Part shown: positions 23,258 to 36,859 of the stretch, piece after piece
How the letters are laid out: each line of letters starts with the position of its first letter
Position numbering within the stretch: position 1 is the first letter of the stretch
Assembly (NCBI GenBank): GCA_026413225.1
Contig: CM048575.1
Span: 6,662,001-6,726,000 of the forward strand
Reading direction: 5' to 3'
Origin: Otis tarda
Taxonomy: Eukaryota > Chordata > Aves > Otidiformes > Otididae
Length of the DNA stretch: 64,000 nucleotides
Translations under genes and position numbers: made by a program
The notes under the pieces: generated by a model
Told to the model about the DNA's origin: nothing
What the model saw: only the letters and a program-made list of their open reading frames with translations
Databases searched by the model: none

Positions 23258-24686
23258 CGACACAGGGACGTCAGAAGAAGGAAAAATTTTCAATTGTGTG
23301 CATTGATTGAAGGCTTAAGAGGAGGAATAACTTTTAACTGTATCTGCTTCCAGTGAGGAATGGGAGGAATTTAGTCTCACCTCTAGTGCAGGTTCCCACC
23401 GCAGGAGCAGGTATGGAAATCAGTGGCAGAGAGGGCAGGAGTTGCTACGTAGATATTCTTATTATTGAAGGAGTATTTCCTTCTGAATAAGTTTAGTTTC
23501 AGCACTAATGGGGGCACTTCTCATCTTTTGTGGGTAGAAAGGCTGGTGAAACTGAAGGAGAAGATGGTCTTTGTTCACCTTTTGTGCTGTCAGGCAGTCT
23601 GTTTTCTTCTGTTTGCTCCAGGGACACTAGGCAGGCACAAGTGAACATCTGAAGTCAAGGGCCTGGAGAGATGGTTGGGTTTGATAATCTTTAGAGGTTC
23701 AGGAAGCCCAGAGGTTCCCATGAAAACTGTCTTTGCAGTCAGTGTGGAATCTGTAGACAGACTGGGAACAAACCCTTAGTTACAGTTCCGTGCCCCTGTG
23801 CGCAGGCCGTTCGTTCCTTCTAAGGCCCTTTAATGATAAAATGTGAATAGGTGCTGCAGGGCAGTGTTGTTTCAGGTAGCACTTCTTGTTTCATGTATCC
23901 CTTGGCCACCTGCTTCAGGTGGTCCCGTTGACTCCTGTGGGACACGTGCACTTGTTTACAGGTGAGCAGATGTGTAAACACTGCCCTGAATTAAAAGCAA
24001 CATCTGCAAAGCAGGGTCCTTGTAGTACATAGACTATGAACAGAGTGCATGATGCAAAATCTTAGAGAGAGCAGGTCTGTTCTGGATGTAAAAACCACAG
24101 GCTACTGTTAACCGATTCCTAGGTAATGATAAAACACTGTCTGGTGATTAGAGGAAGAAAAATTGACAGGTTCTGCTGTCTTTTGTATGTCTTTGTTAAA
24201 ACTGGTCCATGCATTTCCTGGATTTTCTGAGTGCATGAAGGTTTCAATAAGCCATTTTAACTGCAGAATAAATTAACAACTATGGCACTCTTTGTCAGTT
24301 CTGCACATGAGAAAACTATCTTGAATCCTTAAAAACCCAGGAACCTCTTATTTTTAATGAGCAGAGGCGATTTTTCTTCCAGCTTGTACAATGGATTTTA
24401 TGCTGAGAGCGGGTGGGTACTTCTTTGCTGACATTCAAACCTGACTGCCATCACTGGCTGGCAACCGTGTGAACTTTGCCAATAACTGGAAATTTTGCTT
24501 TAATAAGGTTCTCAGGCAGAGCATGTCAGCTTTCATTAGTCAGAGTTCAGTCTGTTTGAAATAATATTGGGTTTGCTAATTTAGGGCCAAAGTAAGAACA
24601 ACAAGCAAGTTCTCTCATTGTTTCTGGAAGTTGCCGGGGGCTGGTAGCAACTGTAAGGAGAAACGGCTTGGGCTGCAGGCGCATGG

Positions 24687-24711
24687 TCTGACCATGGTCC
24701 CCATGGTCAGA
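24687..24711. repeat. Perfect 11-bp stem hairpin
   Basis: TCTGACCATGG and CCATGGTCAGA are exact reverse complements separated by TCC. The motif CATGGT occurs three times within about 30 bases. The pairing is unambiguous. The function is unknown. Confidence 0.9.
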
Positions 24712-25859
24712 GAGAGGGCGGTGGCCCCCAAAATTAAGGATCAGGTTTTGTTCTACGGATGCTTTTCTCATTCCGTGGAATGTATGAGGAGAGGAAATGC
24801 TCTGAATCACGTGTATACGTACAGCTGTTTCTTACAGGGTTGGAGTGCTGTGTGTCGCAAGTCATCTTTTGTCCTCGCTACGAGAAAGACTAGCTGTTGT
24901 ATTAAAAGATGTGGGATAAACCTCTGAGTGTGTGTACAAAGCTTTAAACTTTTTTAGTTTTTGTCTTGTCCTACTTGTGTCCTTGTGATCCAGTTTGGAT
25001 ACTCTTGATCAGGAATGATGCCCTGTGCCAGGGAGTTCCTGCAGTGACCGCTGCCTCTGCAGTGTCGTGGAAGTCTGGTTTTAGGACATTCCTTGATGAT
25101 GGCAGGCAAGAATCTAATGTGAGATTGCTTCAAAACAAGTGTTCCTTATGTAAATCTATTCTGTAAATCCTCTTAGCCAAGTGTAAGGAGAAGGCTTATA
25201 AGTTACAAAACTGTGAGAGAAGTACGTTAGCTGTTCTGGGGCTGTCTCAATACAGGAAAGGGGATTTCACGTTTGGGATCTGATGATGCCGGTTTAAAAT
25301 CATTACCAAACAGACTTTTGTAATAAAATGAACAGTTGTCATTTAGCTCACAGTCTGCAAGGCGAGCTAGTGGGAGGGAAGGCAGTTGGGCTGTGGGTTT
25401 CTGCAGTGCTGTCTTTGGTCTGGTCACTAGACTTGTCAACTTCTCGTGTAGTTCTTTCTGCGCTGACCTGTGGCATGTGTCTATTCTCAGCAGTTCTTAC
25501 AGTAAATCTACTGAATCATCTTGTGCAAGTGATGTTGTGGTTTTGGGCTTTGATTTCCTCAGTGAGTAGAGGTGTTAACCATCACAATCTTCACTCTGTG
25601 CGCATGAGACATTAGGACGTAGGATGAAAAGTGTCATCCTTGGGATTGTTCTTGTAGGAATGGTTGGGTGGGGGCTGGAGTGATTCCTAGAAACTTCAAA
25701 CCTTATCCATTGTAAAAATACAGAAGAAATACTCTGAAGACACCCACCTTGATGGGCTTTAATTGGTAACATCAGTTTTTTTGCCTCTTCTCTTACACTG
25801 TTTTAGTTTGTGTTCAATTTAATGTAGCTAGTATAATGCTTCAGATCCTTACATAATGT

Positions 25860-26030
25860 TTCTACTCAAGGTTCTCAAAATGTGTTTATAAGCATTACTG
25901 AGTAATGCCTTAGGCTCACTCAGCAACCTCAAATATTGCTCCAGTTTTGATGGGGAAAGTTACTCTGAAGGGTTCAGTGACTGCTCCGAGACCACGGAGC
26001 TGGGGTTAGCAGAGCAGATGTTGGTGAACG
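25860..26030 (+). repeat. Possible MIR-like SINE remnant
   Basis: The sequence shows, in the MIR order and spacing, CTCAAAATGTGTTTATAAGCA, a CTCAGCAACCTC stretch, GATGGGGAAA, GGTTCAGTGACTGCTCCGAG and GGAGCTGGGGTTAGCAGAGC. These recall the MIR segments ACTTTACAAACATTA, CCTCACAACAAC, the GATGAGGAAACTGAGG core, GGTTAAGTGACTTGCCCAAGG and GGCAGAGCTGGGATT. The resemblance is by eye only. It lies about 270 bases upstream of the next exon. Confidence 0.45.
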
Positions 26031-26146
26031 AGGTGTGAAGTACATAGACTGCTTTAAAATACGGTCAGTGAAGAAATAAATGAGTAGTTATTCTTGTAAG
26101 CAGGAGGTGTTAAAAGCCCAGGATGGATTTGCCCAGTGTTTGTTGA

Positions 26147-26470
<324 letters not shown>

Positions 26471-27549
26471 TGAAACTAAGGTGCAGAGTTTGTACCAGGA
26501 TATGTACATATGCAAACACTTGATCCAAGATGGGAGTGCTTGATTCTTGTGTAATTTGATTCATTTTTTTTTTTTCAGAATTAAAATTGCTGATTCCTTC
26601 AGAGTGTGATGTATTTTCTCCACTCAGCTTTTGTGCTGAAAAGATCTTTAAAAGCTTACTCTAACAGCAAAGCTAGAACGATTGGGAAGGAAGGGCAATG
26701 TGGGACTTGGCGGTGGAATCTGCAGTTACAGCCAGCACAGCGCCCAGCGTAGCCACTGGGACTTAGAGCTGAGCAACGGGGACCCCAGAGCAGTACCTGG
26801 GGTGTTTGGGCATTAGTGCATTGTACCTTCACCTTCCCTTTGCTTATTTGGTGTTTTTCTTTTCCCTGCATCTTGCTTCTCAAGTACTTAAATTCACCTC
26901 CCATGTTTCTTTTCGTAGATGATGCCCAGTGTTTGGTGGTTGTGGAGGTGAAGGATTGTATGCGAAGGCTTGATAACTTCAGAAAATCTGGAGTGGTGGA
27001 AGTCATCAGATACATGAAAGGACTGTTTATAGTAGAGGGCAGGTCGTGATTGTAGTGTCAGCTGGTACTGTTGGGTAAAGGACAAATTAACCACGTTAAA
27101 ATTTGAGTTGCATTTATGTTGATTATTGAACCTAGAATGTTGTTCCTTTCCCTGTAAATAGTTTTCTTTGGGGTCTTCAGAAGTTCTCAGCCTTAATAGA
27201 TAACTTTGGGAAATGAGTCCTACTGGACAATTACGCAATACATTGAACCAAGCAGATGATGATGTAGTGTCTCAATATTTTCTGCACTTGACAATTGCTC
27301 AGGTTCAGGGGAATTTGTTTAAATACCCTCTGATTTATGATTAAAACCTTTGCTCTGCCTTGAGGTGGTAGTGGCACGAAGATGTTTTTATCAGTCTTGA
27401 AGTGATCAGTGTGCTGGCAGGTGTTCAGTATGGCTAGGCAGTGGTGTTGAAGGTCATCTCAGTGACCATGCTCTCTGTTTATTCACAGGGTAAGTACCTA
27501 CTGGGGATGCTGGTGGTGTCTGGTGGCTGTCAGGACAGGCGAGCACAGC

Positions 27550-27590
27550 AGTGTGGTCCCTTCCAACCCAAACCCTTCTGTGATTCTATG
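27550..27590 (+). mobile_element. CR1 LINE 3' end fragment
   Basis: GTGGTCCCTTCCAACCCAAA, followed by CCCTTCTGTGATTCTATG, is the diagnostic 3' terminus of avian CR1 elements with its 8-mer-type tail, in + orientation. Sequence upstream of about 27550 is too diverged to assign, so only the terminal 40 bases are claimed. Confidence 0.75.
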
Positions 27591-30500
27591 TTTATATATG
27601 CACAGTCAGTCCTTTACCTCGTTTAGCCAAGATTACGAAGTTTCATTAGTTTCAATTCAACATGTAAACCAAGTTACCAAGGCAAAAAAAAAGAAAGTTA
27701 CTGTACTGCGAAGTTACGTGTGGTACTGGTCGCTTACCAAAGATCTGCTGTTGGTGGAAGGTCTCTGTACCTTGAGGAGCAGCCTTGAGAGGTGTCCCAG
27801 CTCAAGAGGGGTTCACCACCATGCTGCCTAGCAGGCAAAGCTCAAAGGTGGCTCACTTAGGCTGTCATATTTGTGGAATAAAGTAGTTGGCTCATAGTCA
27901 AATTCCACGCAATGGAAAAGGTGTGCCCAAGGCTCCTTCTGCCTACAGCTTTCCCAAGACTCATTTATCAAGGAACAAAGTCAACTGCTGTGCATGTGCT
28001 AATAGCATGATCTGCTGTTCCAAGCTCACATGCTGTGATGGTCACTGCTACTCTGCTCCTCTGTTTTCAGAGATCAGACTGGAATTAGAGGAGCCTGCAC
28101 CAAGCCGCTGCCAGTCTAATCAGGGGGTCGAGCGCACCCGTCACAAGTAGATGTGAGAGTACGTTGCTCCCAAATTGTGTGATGGAGGAAACATAGCTGG
28201 TTTTGTACTTCTTGACATTCAGAGGTTTTTTGGCATTTAGTTACTTGTACACTTTGGGTTTTTTTTCTTACCTTGATGTAGCAAGTGATCTTGTACAGAG
28301 GCTCCTTCCAGGGCTGCCCTTTAGTCACGTATATTTTAAATTATCTGAAGTTTATTTGGCTCGTGATTAGGAGGCTTTAAAGCAGGTACATGAGTGCATC
28401 TCCAGGGGAAAAAAAAAAACAAACCTTAAAACTTAACATAAGCCACTGAGTGACACGGAGCATTGGTGTACGTGAAAGCTTTATTTGAGAGGTAGAGGGG
28501 CAGGCTTGCTAAACACAAACCTCGCCTCGAAACAAACTGCTTGCTGCTTGGCTTGTTGTTAACTGAGACTAAAGGAGGAGATCAGCGTTTTTTTGGTCAG
28601 AGGGACATGCTGCTGCTGTAACGCTGTTTCAGTTCATTGGCAATCGACGACTTGGTGAATAGCTTGTGGTTCCGTAATTCATGTTGAAAGACAGCACGAT
28701 GCATCTGAGTCCTTGCAGTAACGGCTCCTTCATGATCTGCTATCAAAGCATGTTCATTACTCTCCTCCCTTTAAGCAATCACTGTTATATGCCCCGAAAG
28801 AAACAGAATTTTTAAATTGGAACTAAAGATCTCAGGAGCTTTTTTAAAGGAAGCTGCGAAGAAAGTACATAGCTGGAGGCGAAGTGACACAAAAACATTC
28901 TGCTTATGCTGATGTCTGCTCGACCCTGACCCTCTGAGAAATGCAGAAATTGAGATGGCTTTATCTATGTTAACATCTTCTGAGCTTATCTAGTTGGTAT
29001 GATGCCTACGAGATAAGATCTTTTACAAGCAAATTCTTGTCTCCTGCTCCTACGTGGATGTGTGCTGCTGCGTTCCTGGTTGTCCCAGGACACAGTTTAG
29101 CTGTACGTTTTCTGGCTAAAAAAGGGAGAGCTTGTGTGCTGTGGTGGTGGAATCTAGTATATAGAATTTCCACTGTGAGGATGTTTAGAGGTGCTTTAAG
29201 GACAGACAGGCAGAGTGAGTTTCTGAGAGTCTGTGGAGCTTTTTTCAAGCCCCAGGGCAGGCAGGTGGCAGTGGAATTGGAGGAACAGTTGGCTCCAGGG
29301 CTCCTGTGCTGTGACGCTTCCTTCTTCGGCTCATGGTTTTCTGACTTCATTATACATTATTGTACCTGGCTGCTAGATCTTCCTTAATCCTCTTTTCCTC
29401 ATTGTCTGACTTCCTCATCTTTCTTCATTTCATTGGGTGTGTGCTGCCAGCTTGTTTCTGTCTGCTTTCATTGTCCAGTTCTTCGTGTTCTCCCATCTCT
29501 GCTGTGATTTTTCTCTAGATGCCAAATATTGTTTCAAAGCTCAGTAAACAGTAGGAATTTTATTCCTCCTTCTGCTGCGGTAGACAGTGTTGAGAGCAAA
29601 CAGGCTGATGTTCTCCTTCCCCAGCCATCTCTCGAGTGGACGTGGCTGTGACTGAGGACAGTGCTGCTGGGGCTGCAGCATCCCTGAGGTTGGGGCATCA
29701 GGTCACAGCTTCAGAGATCTGGCTTCTTGCCCGCGGCGGCGCAGATGGTTCTGCACGATCTCACGTTGGTTGTGTAGGCTGCGTTCCCAGCTTCCAAGTT
29801 GCAAAACAAGGTCAGAATGGCTCCTTGTCGTGCATGCCGCTATGATTTGTGTTCGTGAATGCACGTACGGCACTCAGGAGCCGCTGTGTGTGGTGTGAGT
29901 GTGGGAAAACCCACAGTGAACCCACAGCAGTATCGCAGTTTGAGAGGAGACGTGATGAGATCGGCACAAATAACTGTCATTAAGTGGATGATCTGGAAAA
30001 AGAAACGGGGCAACCACTGCAGGATGACTGGGAGTGAAAAATTGTCAGCTTTTTCTTGCTGAATTGAAATAACAGAAAATTTCATTTCCATTTAGATATA
30101 ATACTTTGATGTGAAGGTGATTGTTTTACTTAAGCAATTCTTTTATTAAATATAAGCAGTTCTTATGAAGCTCTGTTTCAGAACATATGATTTAGAAAAT
30201 ATTTAAGTGCTTTCATGCTTTTAGCATCATTAAATTTGCTTTTTTTTTTCTGTTAAACTGTCCCTTGAATTCCACATGATTTCACAATTAGCCTTGTTCA
30301 CCCCCAGACTGTGGGATTTCTTTGGTTTTCTTTGTGACTAAATGATTCTTCTCAAAAATCCTAGCCAGCTGTTGTGGAGCCTTGCATTTCATTTCAGCTA
30401 CAGGAGAATTTTGAAGGAGATGGCTATAAATAATCTAAGTTAGAATTTTACTAGGATGTGAATCTTGACAGTCTCATCTTGTGAAAAATATCCCTGAAGA

Positions 30501-33500
30501 TTTAATGACCAGAAATGACCAAAGCTTCCATTTATTGCTTCCCCTGAAATGTGCGGAGCTAGTATTAAGGCACATGCCTGGACTATGCTGTTAAATTAAT
30601 TAAAATCACTGCTGCTGCACACCTGATGAATACATAGTAAGTTGACATTTAAAATAAATTGGGCAAGTCTTTTACAATAAGGGGAAAATTGATATAAATT
30701 CCACATCATTTCCTCAATAATGCTGATAACAGTTCATGATGAATAGCAGATGGTTTTTTAGTTTACTAATGTAGATATAAAAGGAAATCCCATTATTATT
30801 TGTAAACCATTACCTCTTGGCTGCCTTGTTAGTCTTGAGGGTGTGAGAAATAAGGATTTAAGGGAAGATGCCCGAACCTGTTCTTTACCACACGTGACTG
30901 GAGAGCAAAGCGCTGAGCCTTGTGAGCTTACTGGCACTTTGTGCTTTTCAAGGCTGTGCAGGTCCTTCTTGGAGACTCTCCATGTGTTCCATCAATTGCT
31001 AAGCAAGCAGTCCAGCCCCGAGTGTCTTGCATAAAACTTTGCTGCTCTGATGTTGCGTGACACAGCTTCTGCCAAGCTTGGGGCTGTTTGGTAGCTGGCT
31101 GGGGCAGATGTGTCCTGGGGGATCCTGGGGGCCACGGGGCAGTGCGCCCGCTGTGCTGGCCTCGGAGCCCCGCGGCCGAGCGGTGCAGAGGAACAAGGAG
31201 AAGAGAGGACAGACACCAAGATGAGAAGCTGAAGCACAGGAAAGACCAGCAGCTGAGTGAGTTCATGGGACGCTGCAGACTGAAAGCCTGGTTTTTGGGT
31301 ATCCCAAGGGGGCTAGCTGGTATTTCCTTAGTCTGACAACGAGATGTTTTCTTCAAACAGTGTGGAAATCTGAGGCAGGCACCGGGATCTCACTTAGAGA
31401 CCTGTCCTGCTGTGCCTAGGACAGTGTTGTCCAGTGGATTCCTAGTAGGAACAGGATCCTCACTTTAACTTTGTCCCTGTCCTGCTATATTGATGTTTTT
31501 ACATCAGTGCCTCAGTTTCTCTCAGATGAGGTTGTGTTCTCTTCCATGGTGTTTGTGTTCTAACAAAGTGCTGTGCAAAGGAATAGGAGCGTGATAATGT
31601 TGAATACACTTTTTAAGGAACCCTCATCTCTGTAACTTCTAGAATTTTAATGTTAAGTTCTCTTTTTTCAAAAGCAAAGTTCAGTTAGAAACCCCCGGAG
31701 GGAAGCGGGTGTTTGGACTCCGGCCCCCGCGCTGCAGAAGCCGTGCTGTGTGATGCAGCGAGATCTAACAGTAGGTGAAGATTTTTCCTTCCCAAGACAT
31801 CGTGTTTGATTACAGCTGCAACAAATTTGATAGCTGCAAACACTGAGTGCCTGATTGAAAAGAAACAATTATGCCTAGAAGAACACTGCTTATTTTAAGA
31901 AATTAGAAGCGTTTAAATACAGAGGGAAACAGCCCCAAGTAAATGGTACTGTTTTCCTTGGTAATAAATACCCTCCTCTTTCTCAGCACAAATATCTCAT
32001 TCTTCAGAGAGTTGTTTGTGGAGTTGTGCGTGCATATTTAGAAAATACAATTAAAAACTAGCTCCTGTCCCTGTTCGACCATTCCTTTTGCTAAACCTGA
32101 ATGAGGTTTCCTGACTGTGCTGCTCTGTGGATGTGTTGCCCCTGTGCACAAGTTGTGAAGCTGCATCATTTCTGTTTACCAGTCTGTCATTAACTTTCCA
32201 GCAACAGTTGCCCTGTTAACGGAAGACAAATTGATCAGTTTGATTTCTCTATGTCTTTGGAAATTGAGTATTCAAGATTTTTGTAAAAACAGAAAACTGT
32301 TGAAATCCGCTTCTGACTATGGTAAAGACTGATGCTGTCCTTGGAGGGGGGGGAAAAGAATTCCCCTGTTAGTGGGATTAACCCTTGTTCTGGTGGCAGT
32401 GGGAAGCGTGGAGGCTCTGACTCTTGCTCTGCTGCTCCTTTTTTTTCTGTGAGTTTGATGTTGCTTTATTTGTCTGATGATTGAATCTCTTCCAGAGATG
32501 GCTTAATGTGTTCCAAACCAAAATGGCCTTGCCGTTGACTGTGCGGATCTGGATGCCAGAGTGTATTGACTCGGTAACAGCTATTTTTACTTTAGTCTGC
32601 TTGATATTGAGCATCCTGAGTGTATGGCATAAAGCTTTCAAGGGCTGTGCCATACCTTCTTAGGATTTTTCTGGTTTAATAGACGTAGTTCTGTTCTTCC
32701 CACCCTGTCAACTGCTCCTTCAGTTTTCCTCATTTCATCCTTATCCTCTGTGCTTCATGTCCTTTGCCCTCGTAGCTTTCTGCTCTTTTTGTTTACTGCG
32801 CCTCCTAATTTTAGTATAGAATGTCACCGGGGAAAGATGTAGCTTTGTCTCCCTCAGGCTGATCTCTCCCTCCTGCCCGGTGTCTCACAAGCTGAGTTGG
32901 GGTCACGCTGGAGTCAGCGCTGGGAAGGGCAGGGAGACCTCCCTGGGAAATCCCGCTGCGCTGAGGGGAGGTTGGGTGAGTGAGTCAGCAGGTCGTACCC
33001 AGTCGGTAGTGATCTGGCGGCGTTGCATCTTTCCTTCAAAAAGAATAAAGAAAATCCATATTGGGATGGGGATTGTGATTACAGTCAGTGCTAAATACAA
33101 AATGAGTTTAGCATACTGATGTCTTCCCATTTAGACAATATTTTGTTGTTTTGAAATTTCTTCTGAATTTCAGGTGAACAGAGTGCTCTGCTTTTTCTGG
33201 ACTGGAGCAGTGTTCCTGTACTGTTTGATGTCCCACTTCAGTGGTGGTTGTAACTGGTGAAATGATTCCCAAATGTATAAACGGCCTGAGCTCCATGCTG
33301 GATCCTCCCTATTACTTTTCATTATTAAAGAGCTGTGCTCAAGAATTAAAGTCTTAATAAAAAGTTTGTAGCCCTCACACTTTGTAGAGATAAAGCTATG
33401 GAGAGCAATAGTGTGGGAAACATAAAATGGTGTTTCTCTGAACGTGTCAGCGCTCTCAAACTGTGGGTTCAGAATGCCCTGATGTCTCGAGAGTCTTTAA

Positions 33501-34369
33501 TATGGTAACTGAGATGTTACCTGGCTCTGCTTCATGCAGTATCCAGGAGCAGCTCCTGAACTCCAGTGTCTTGTGATGCTGGTACAAATTACCTGTCTGA
33601 AAAAGCACTGATGGAATTAGTTGTGTTGAATTGATGGTAAAAATATTAATGTGAAGATTTCTGTGCTCATTACATGTTATTCTTTTGATTACATAAAGTA
33701 ATCAATTTTAAATTTTAGGAAACTTCCCATCTGCTGTATTGTGGAACTGCAGAACCTAAACGCCTTTCTGAAGAGTTTAAATCCTGATTGTTGCAAATTG
33801 CATGGAGTGCTGTGAAGAGAAATTGCCCATATTTTGTGTGTAGACCCACCATATGGAGAGGCAATGAAATAGCAGAGGACAGGAGCAGGTGACCCAGGAG
33901 TTCTCATCAAATCCTGTTGTACCAAAAACGGTTTGAGTTTATTTTGCTTCAGTAACTTGCTTAGAGCATTCAAACCAGCCAAAGAGATCAGCAGCTGAGA
34001 TCATAAATCGGCTTTGCTGGCCTCATGCACTTCTTAATAGTGCTCATTGTCACTATCTTATTGTTAATGTTTGTGTCTTAGCAGGCTTGTGGGTGAGGTG
34101 ACTTGTTTTGAGTCACACTGCTGTTTCCAGATGGCTGTAAGAGAACTGGTTGTTCTAGAAACAAAGGAAGAACTCCACAGATTGTGTTTGAACGTTGATA
34201 TTGCCATCTCTGAAATGCCCCAATCCATTTTAATACACGGGGATTAAAAAAGCGTGATTCATCATAATGAACACCATGCCTGAAGGACAGAACAAAGCCT
34301 AGGTGTTGTCCCTTTCGCTGTGGCTGCTGGCTGTCAAGCAGCAATAAACCTCGAGGGAAGCAGACAGCT

Positions 34370-34640
34370 CCGGTCTTGCTGGAGCGGGAGGCAGAGATGC
34401 GGTGATGCCCTGTAATGATAAACAGCTGAAGGATAACACAGCCCTGAGCAGCTCTGCCTCCCGCTCCTCCGAGCCGCATCATCCGGCAGGGTTTTGCTGT
34501 GGAGCGCGGTGGGGAGGTGAGGAGCAGGACTGCGCCGTGCACCGCGGTGTTCACCGCTCTCGTTTCAGGCTTCATCACACCGCGCTTAGGAATGCGTGCG
34601 TGGAGGGACTGCCGAAGCTACGCCAAACCACGCAGCCATT
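34370..34640. other. CpG-dense islet with inverted repeat
   Basis: About two dozen CpG dinucleotides occur in roughly 270 bases, against a CpG-poor background. It contains the 16-bp inverted repeat at 34381-34467. It might be an intragenic CpG island, an alternative promoter or an unmethylated regulatory element. No TATA box or obvious first exon of CSMD2 was seen. The CpG count is by eye. Confidence 0.5.
34381..34467. repeat. Perfect 16-bp inverted repeat, 87-nt hairpin
   Basis: GGAGCGGGAGGCAGAG (34381-34396) and CTCTGCCTCCCGCTCC (34452-34467) are exact reverse complements with a 55-base loop. One mismatch inward, TGC pairs with GCA, extending the stem. The size is in the range of a long hairpin RNA. 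The loop itself shows no continuous pairing, so a canonical pre-miRNA is not well supported. Confidence 0.9.
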
Positions 34641-36859
34641 CAGTCAGCACAGAGCGCGTTTTAGTTTGCTGCTTGTTTGCAAGTTATTAGGATTTGGACT
34701 ACATGATAAACAGAGACACCAAATAAACAGTAAGGCAATGCAGCGTTGTCAATAATATTGAGTGACAGGATTGTTTTACACAGTGTGGCATCTGGAAGAG
34801 AAGGAGTTTTATAATTAGATTGAAGGCGTACATGGGATTGATTTGGTCTCCAATTAACCGTTTTCTTCCTCACATAAAAATTTTGGTTGGCAATAGGTTT
34901 CCCTATCATATGGTTTCAGGATTTTTTTATGGCTGCTCTCTGGAATTTTTCCACAGTGTCTCAGCTCTGTGTCCCTGTTTGTCACCGGCTGTTTGCAATG
35001 TACGACTACGGTGTTGTTTGGTGTACCATATGCAGATTGGAAACGAGATTTTGCAGAGGCTACTGTTCTGTTCAGTCATGTTTGGAGTGATGGATGCCAA
35101 CTTACTGAGAGAAACAGTGAAGTACATGGTTGGTTGAGGTTGGTCAGCTGGGCTTTATAGCCCAGATTAGCCTGAGTTCCTGCCCTTTGCTACTGGCCTG
35201 TGCTAGCACTGGAAGAGCTGATGTTGGCCTGACAGTGAGTACATACCTTTGGTGTCTTAGTTGTGATGTTAAAAAAGAACAAGTAACCCACATAAAAACC
35301 TGCTTCAGAATTTGATTAGTAGTTTAGACAAGAGCAATTGTTTTATGAAAACTTTTAAAGGGCAAAAAGCCACCTGAGAAATCTAAATTTGGCTTGTAAA
35401 CCCTATTTTGCTATTTATTTCCAGTTATCTGTATCTATTTACTCCTTTTTGTTTCACAGAGGAAACTGTTGTCATGGTCAGAAGCATATTCCAGCCATCA
35501 GTGGCCTTTCAGCCTTGCAAGGGGGGTGAATGGCGAACTGGCGTGTCAGCGGTGACTCGGTTATTTTTCACGGTCCTTGGCAGGGACTGGTGTAAGTGCT
35601 GCTCGGTCTGATGCTTGCAGATGATGTCCAGTAAATTTACTGCAGTAAAATCCAGCAAACAAGCCAAGTGTTTGCCCCTGGCAGTGTTTATGAGCTTGGT
35701 GCTACATCAGGTAGTCGGGCACTCATCAACCAAAAATCTGGATTCGATGAAGAAGTGAATGTAAAGGGCTGTGCTGCACTGTGTTCCCATGGGAAGTGTG
35801 GCTGAGGGAGACCTGCAGTTGTTTGAGCGGACACTTCTTTAGGTGGGGGAATGTTCAGGTGCAATACCTCCTGGTGCGTAGAGCAGAAATAGCTCTGTTG
35901 CTAGCTGAGCTGCAGTTTGGCTTTGAGTAACGAGAGGCTCTCTGGAGTCCTCAAGGTCAAGTACTTGTGTGGCTGGTGCTGTCTAGCATTGGCGTACAGC
36001 AGCAAGCTCTGGTGACTTGCAGAAGCTGCGTTGAGTGAGGGCGATACCGTCAAAGCTCCACTTCTTGTCTGTACCTCGTCTGCTGTGGGACGGGGGTGAG
36101 CCCATGGCTGATGGCAGTGCCCGGAGTGGCTCCTGGCCGGACTTTCCGCTGGTGTAAACAGCCTTTGCTCCAATTTCGGTGGATCTTCCTGGTGCAGCCA
36201 CTTAACTCCAGAGCATTCCTGGTGCTGAGCACCCATTGGGGTGGGGAAGCTAACCTGAGGTGCATGAGTTTGGGTGGGGGGTTTCAGCGGGTCTGCAGTG
36301 GGTGGGTGATGCCCGTGGCAGCGGGGAGGCTGCAGGCTGGGGTTTTCTTGGCCCATTTGTTCTCCTGAGCTGATGGTGCAGCTTCTCAGGGCAGCGCTTG
36401 TTCCCAGGAGCTGGTGGTGGTAGCGCTGGGGGGCCTGTCCCGCTGGGCAAGGTGCTTTGGGCTGTGACAGCCTGGGGTCACTGCACTGTGAGTGTCACAG
36501 GGGTGGCAGCGTAGGATGAACGTCAGGAACAGGAGGGCTGGGGGCTGTGAGTACGCTGCTCTGAACTCCTCGTGATGTTAGTGTTGTACAAACAGGGGTA
36601 GGGGAAAAACTGGTACTTGAGGGCTGGGTGGTTTGGATGCTGTTGCGGCTTTGCCTCTGAAGCCGGAAATGGGGGGAGCCGCTCCTGGTTTCGGGGAACG
36701 CTGTGGCAGATGCGTTGCTTTCCTTCGGCTGCAGAGTAAAACTGCTCCCTGGGGAACTGGGGAACGAAGAGTCAGCCTTCCTGTTCTTTTTCGGTTTAGC
36801 TATACAAAAGATTCTTATTACTTAAATGAGCTCCCAGCAAGTCTGCCTTAATATACTAC

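Noticed and set aside
34078-34578. 166-codon open frame on the minus strand
   Set aside because: Crosses a CpG islet, where stop codons are depleted by composition. It has low-complexity and arginine-rich content and no recognisable protein.
35901-36356. 151-codon open frame on the minus strand, rich in Pro, His and Gln
   Set aside because: Amino acid bias reflects GC-rich sequence with CAC/CAG reverse runs. No known domain.
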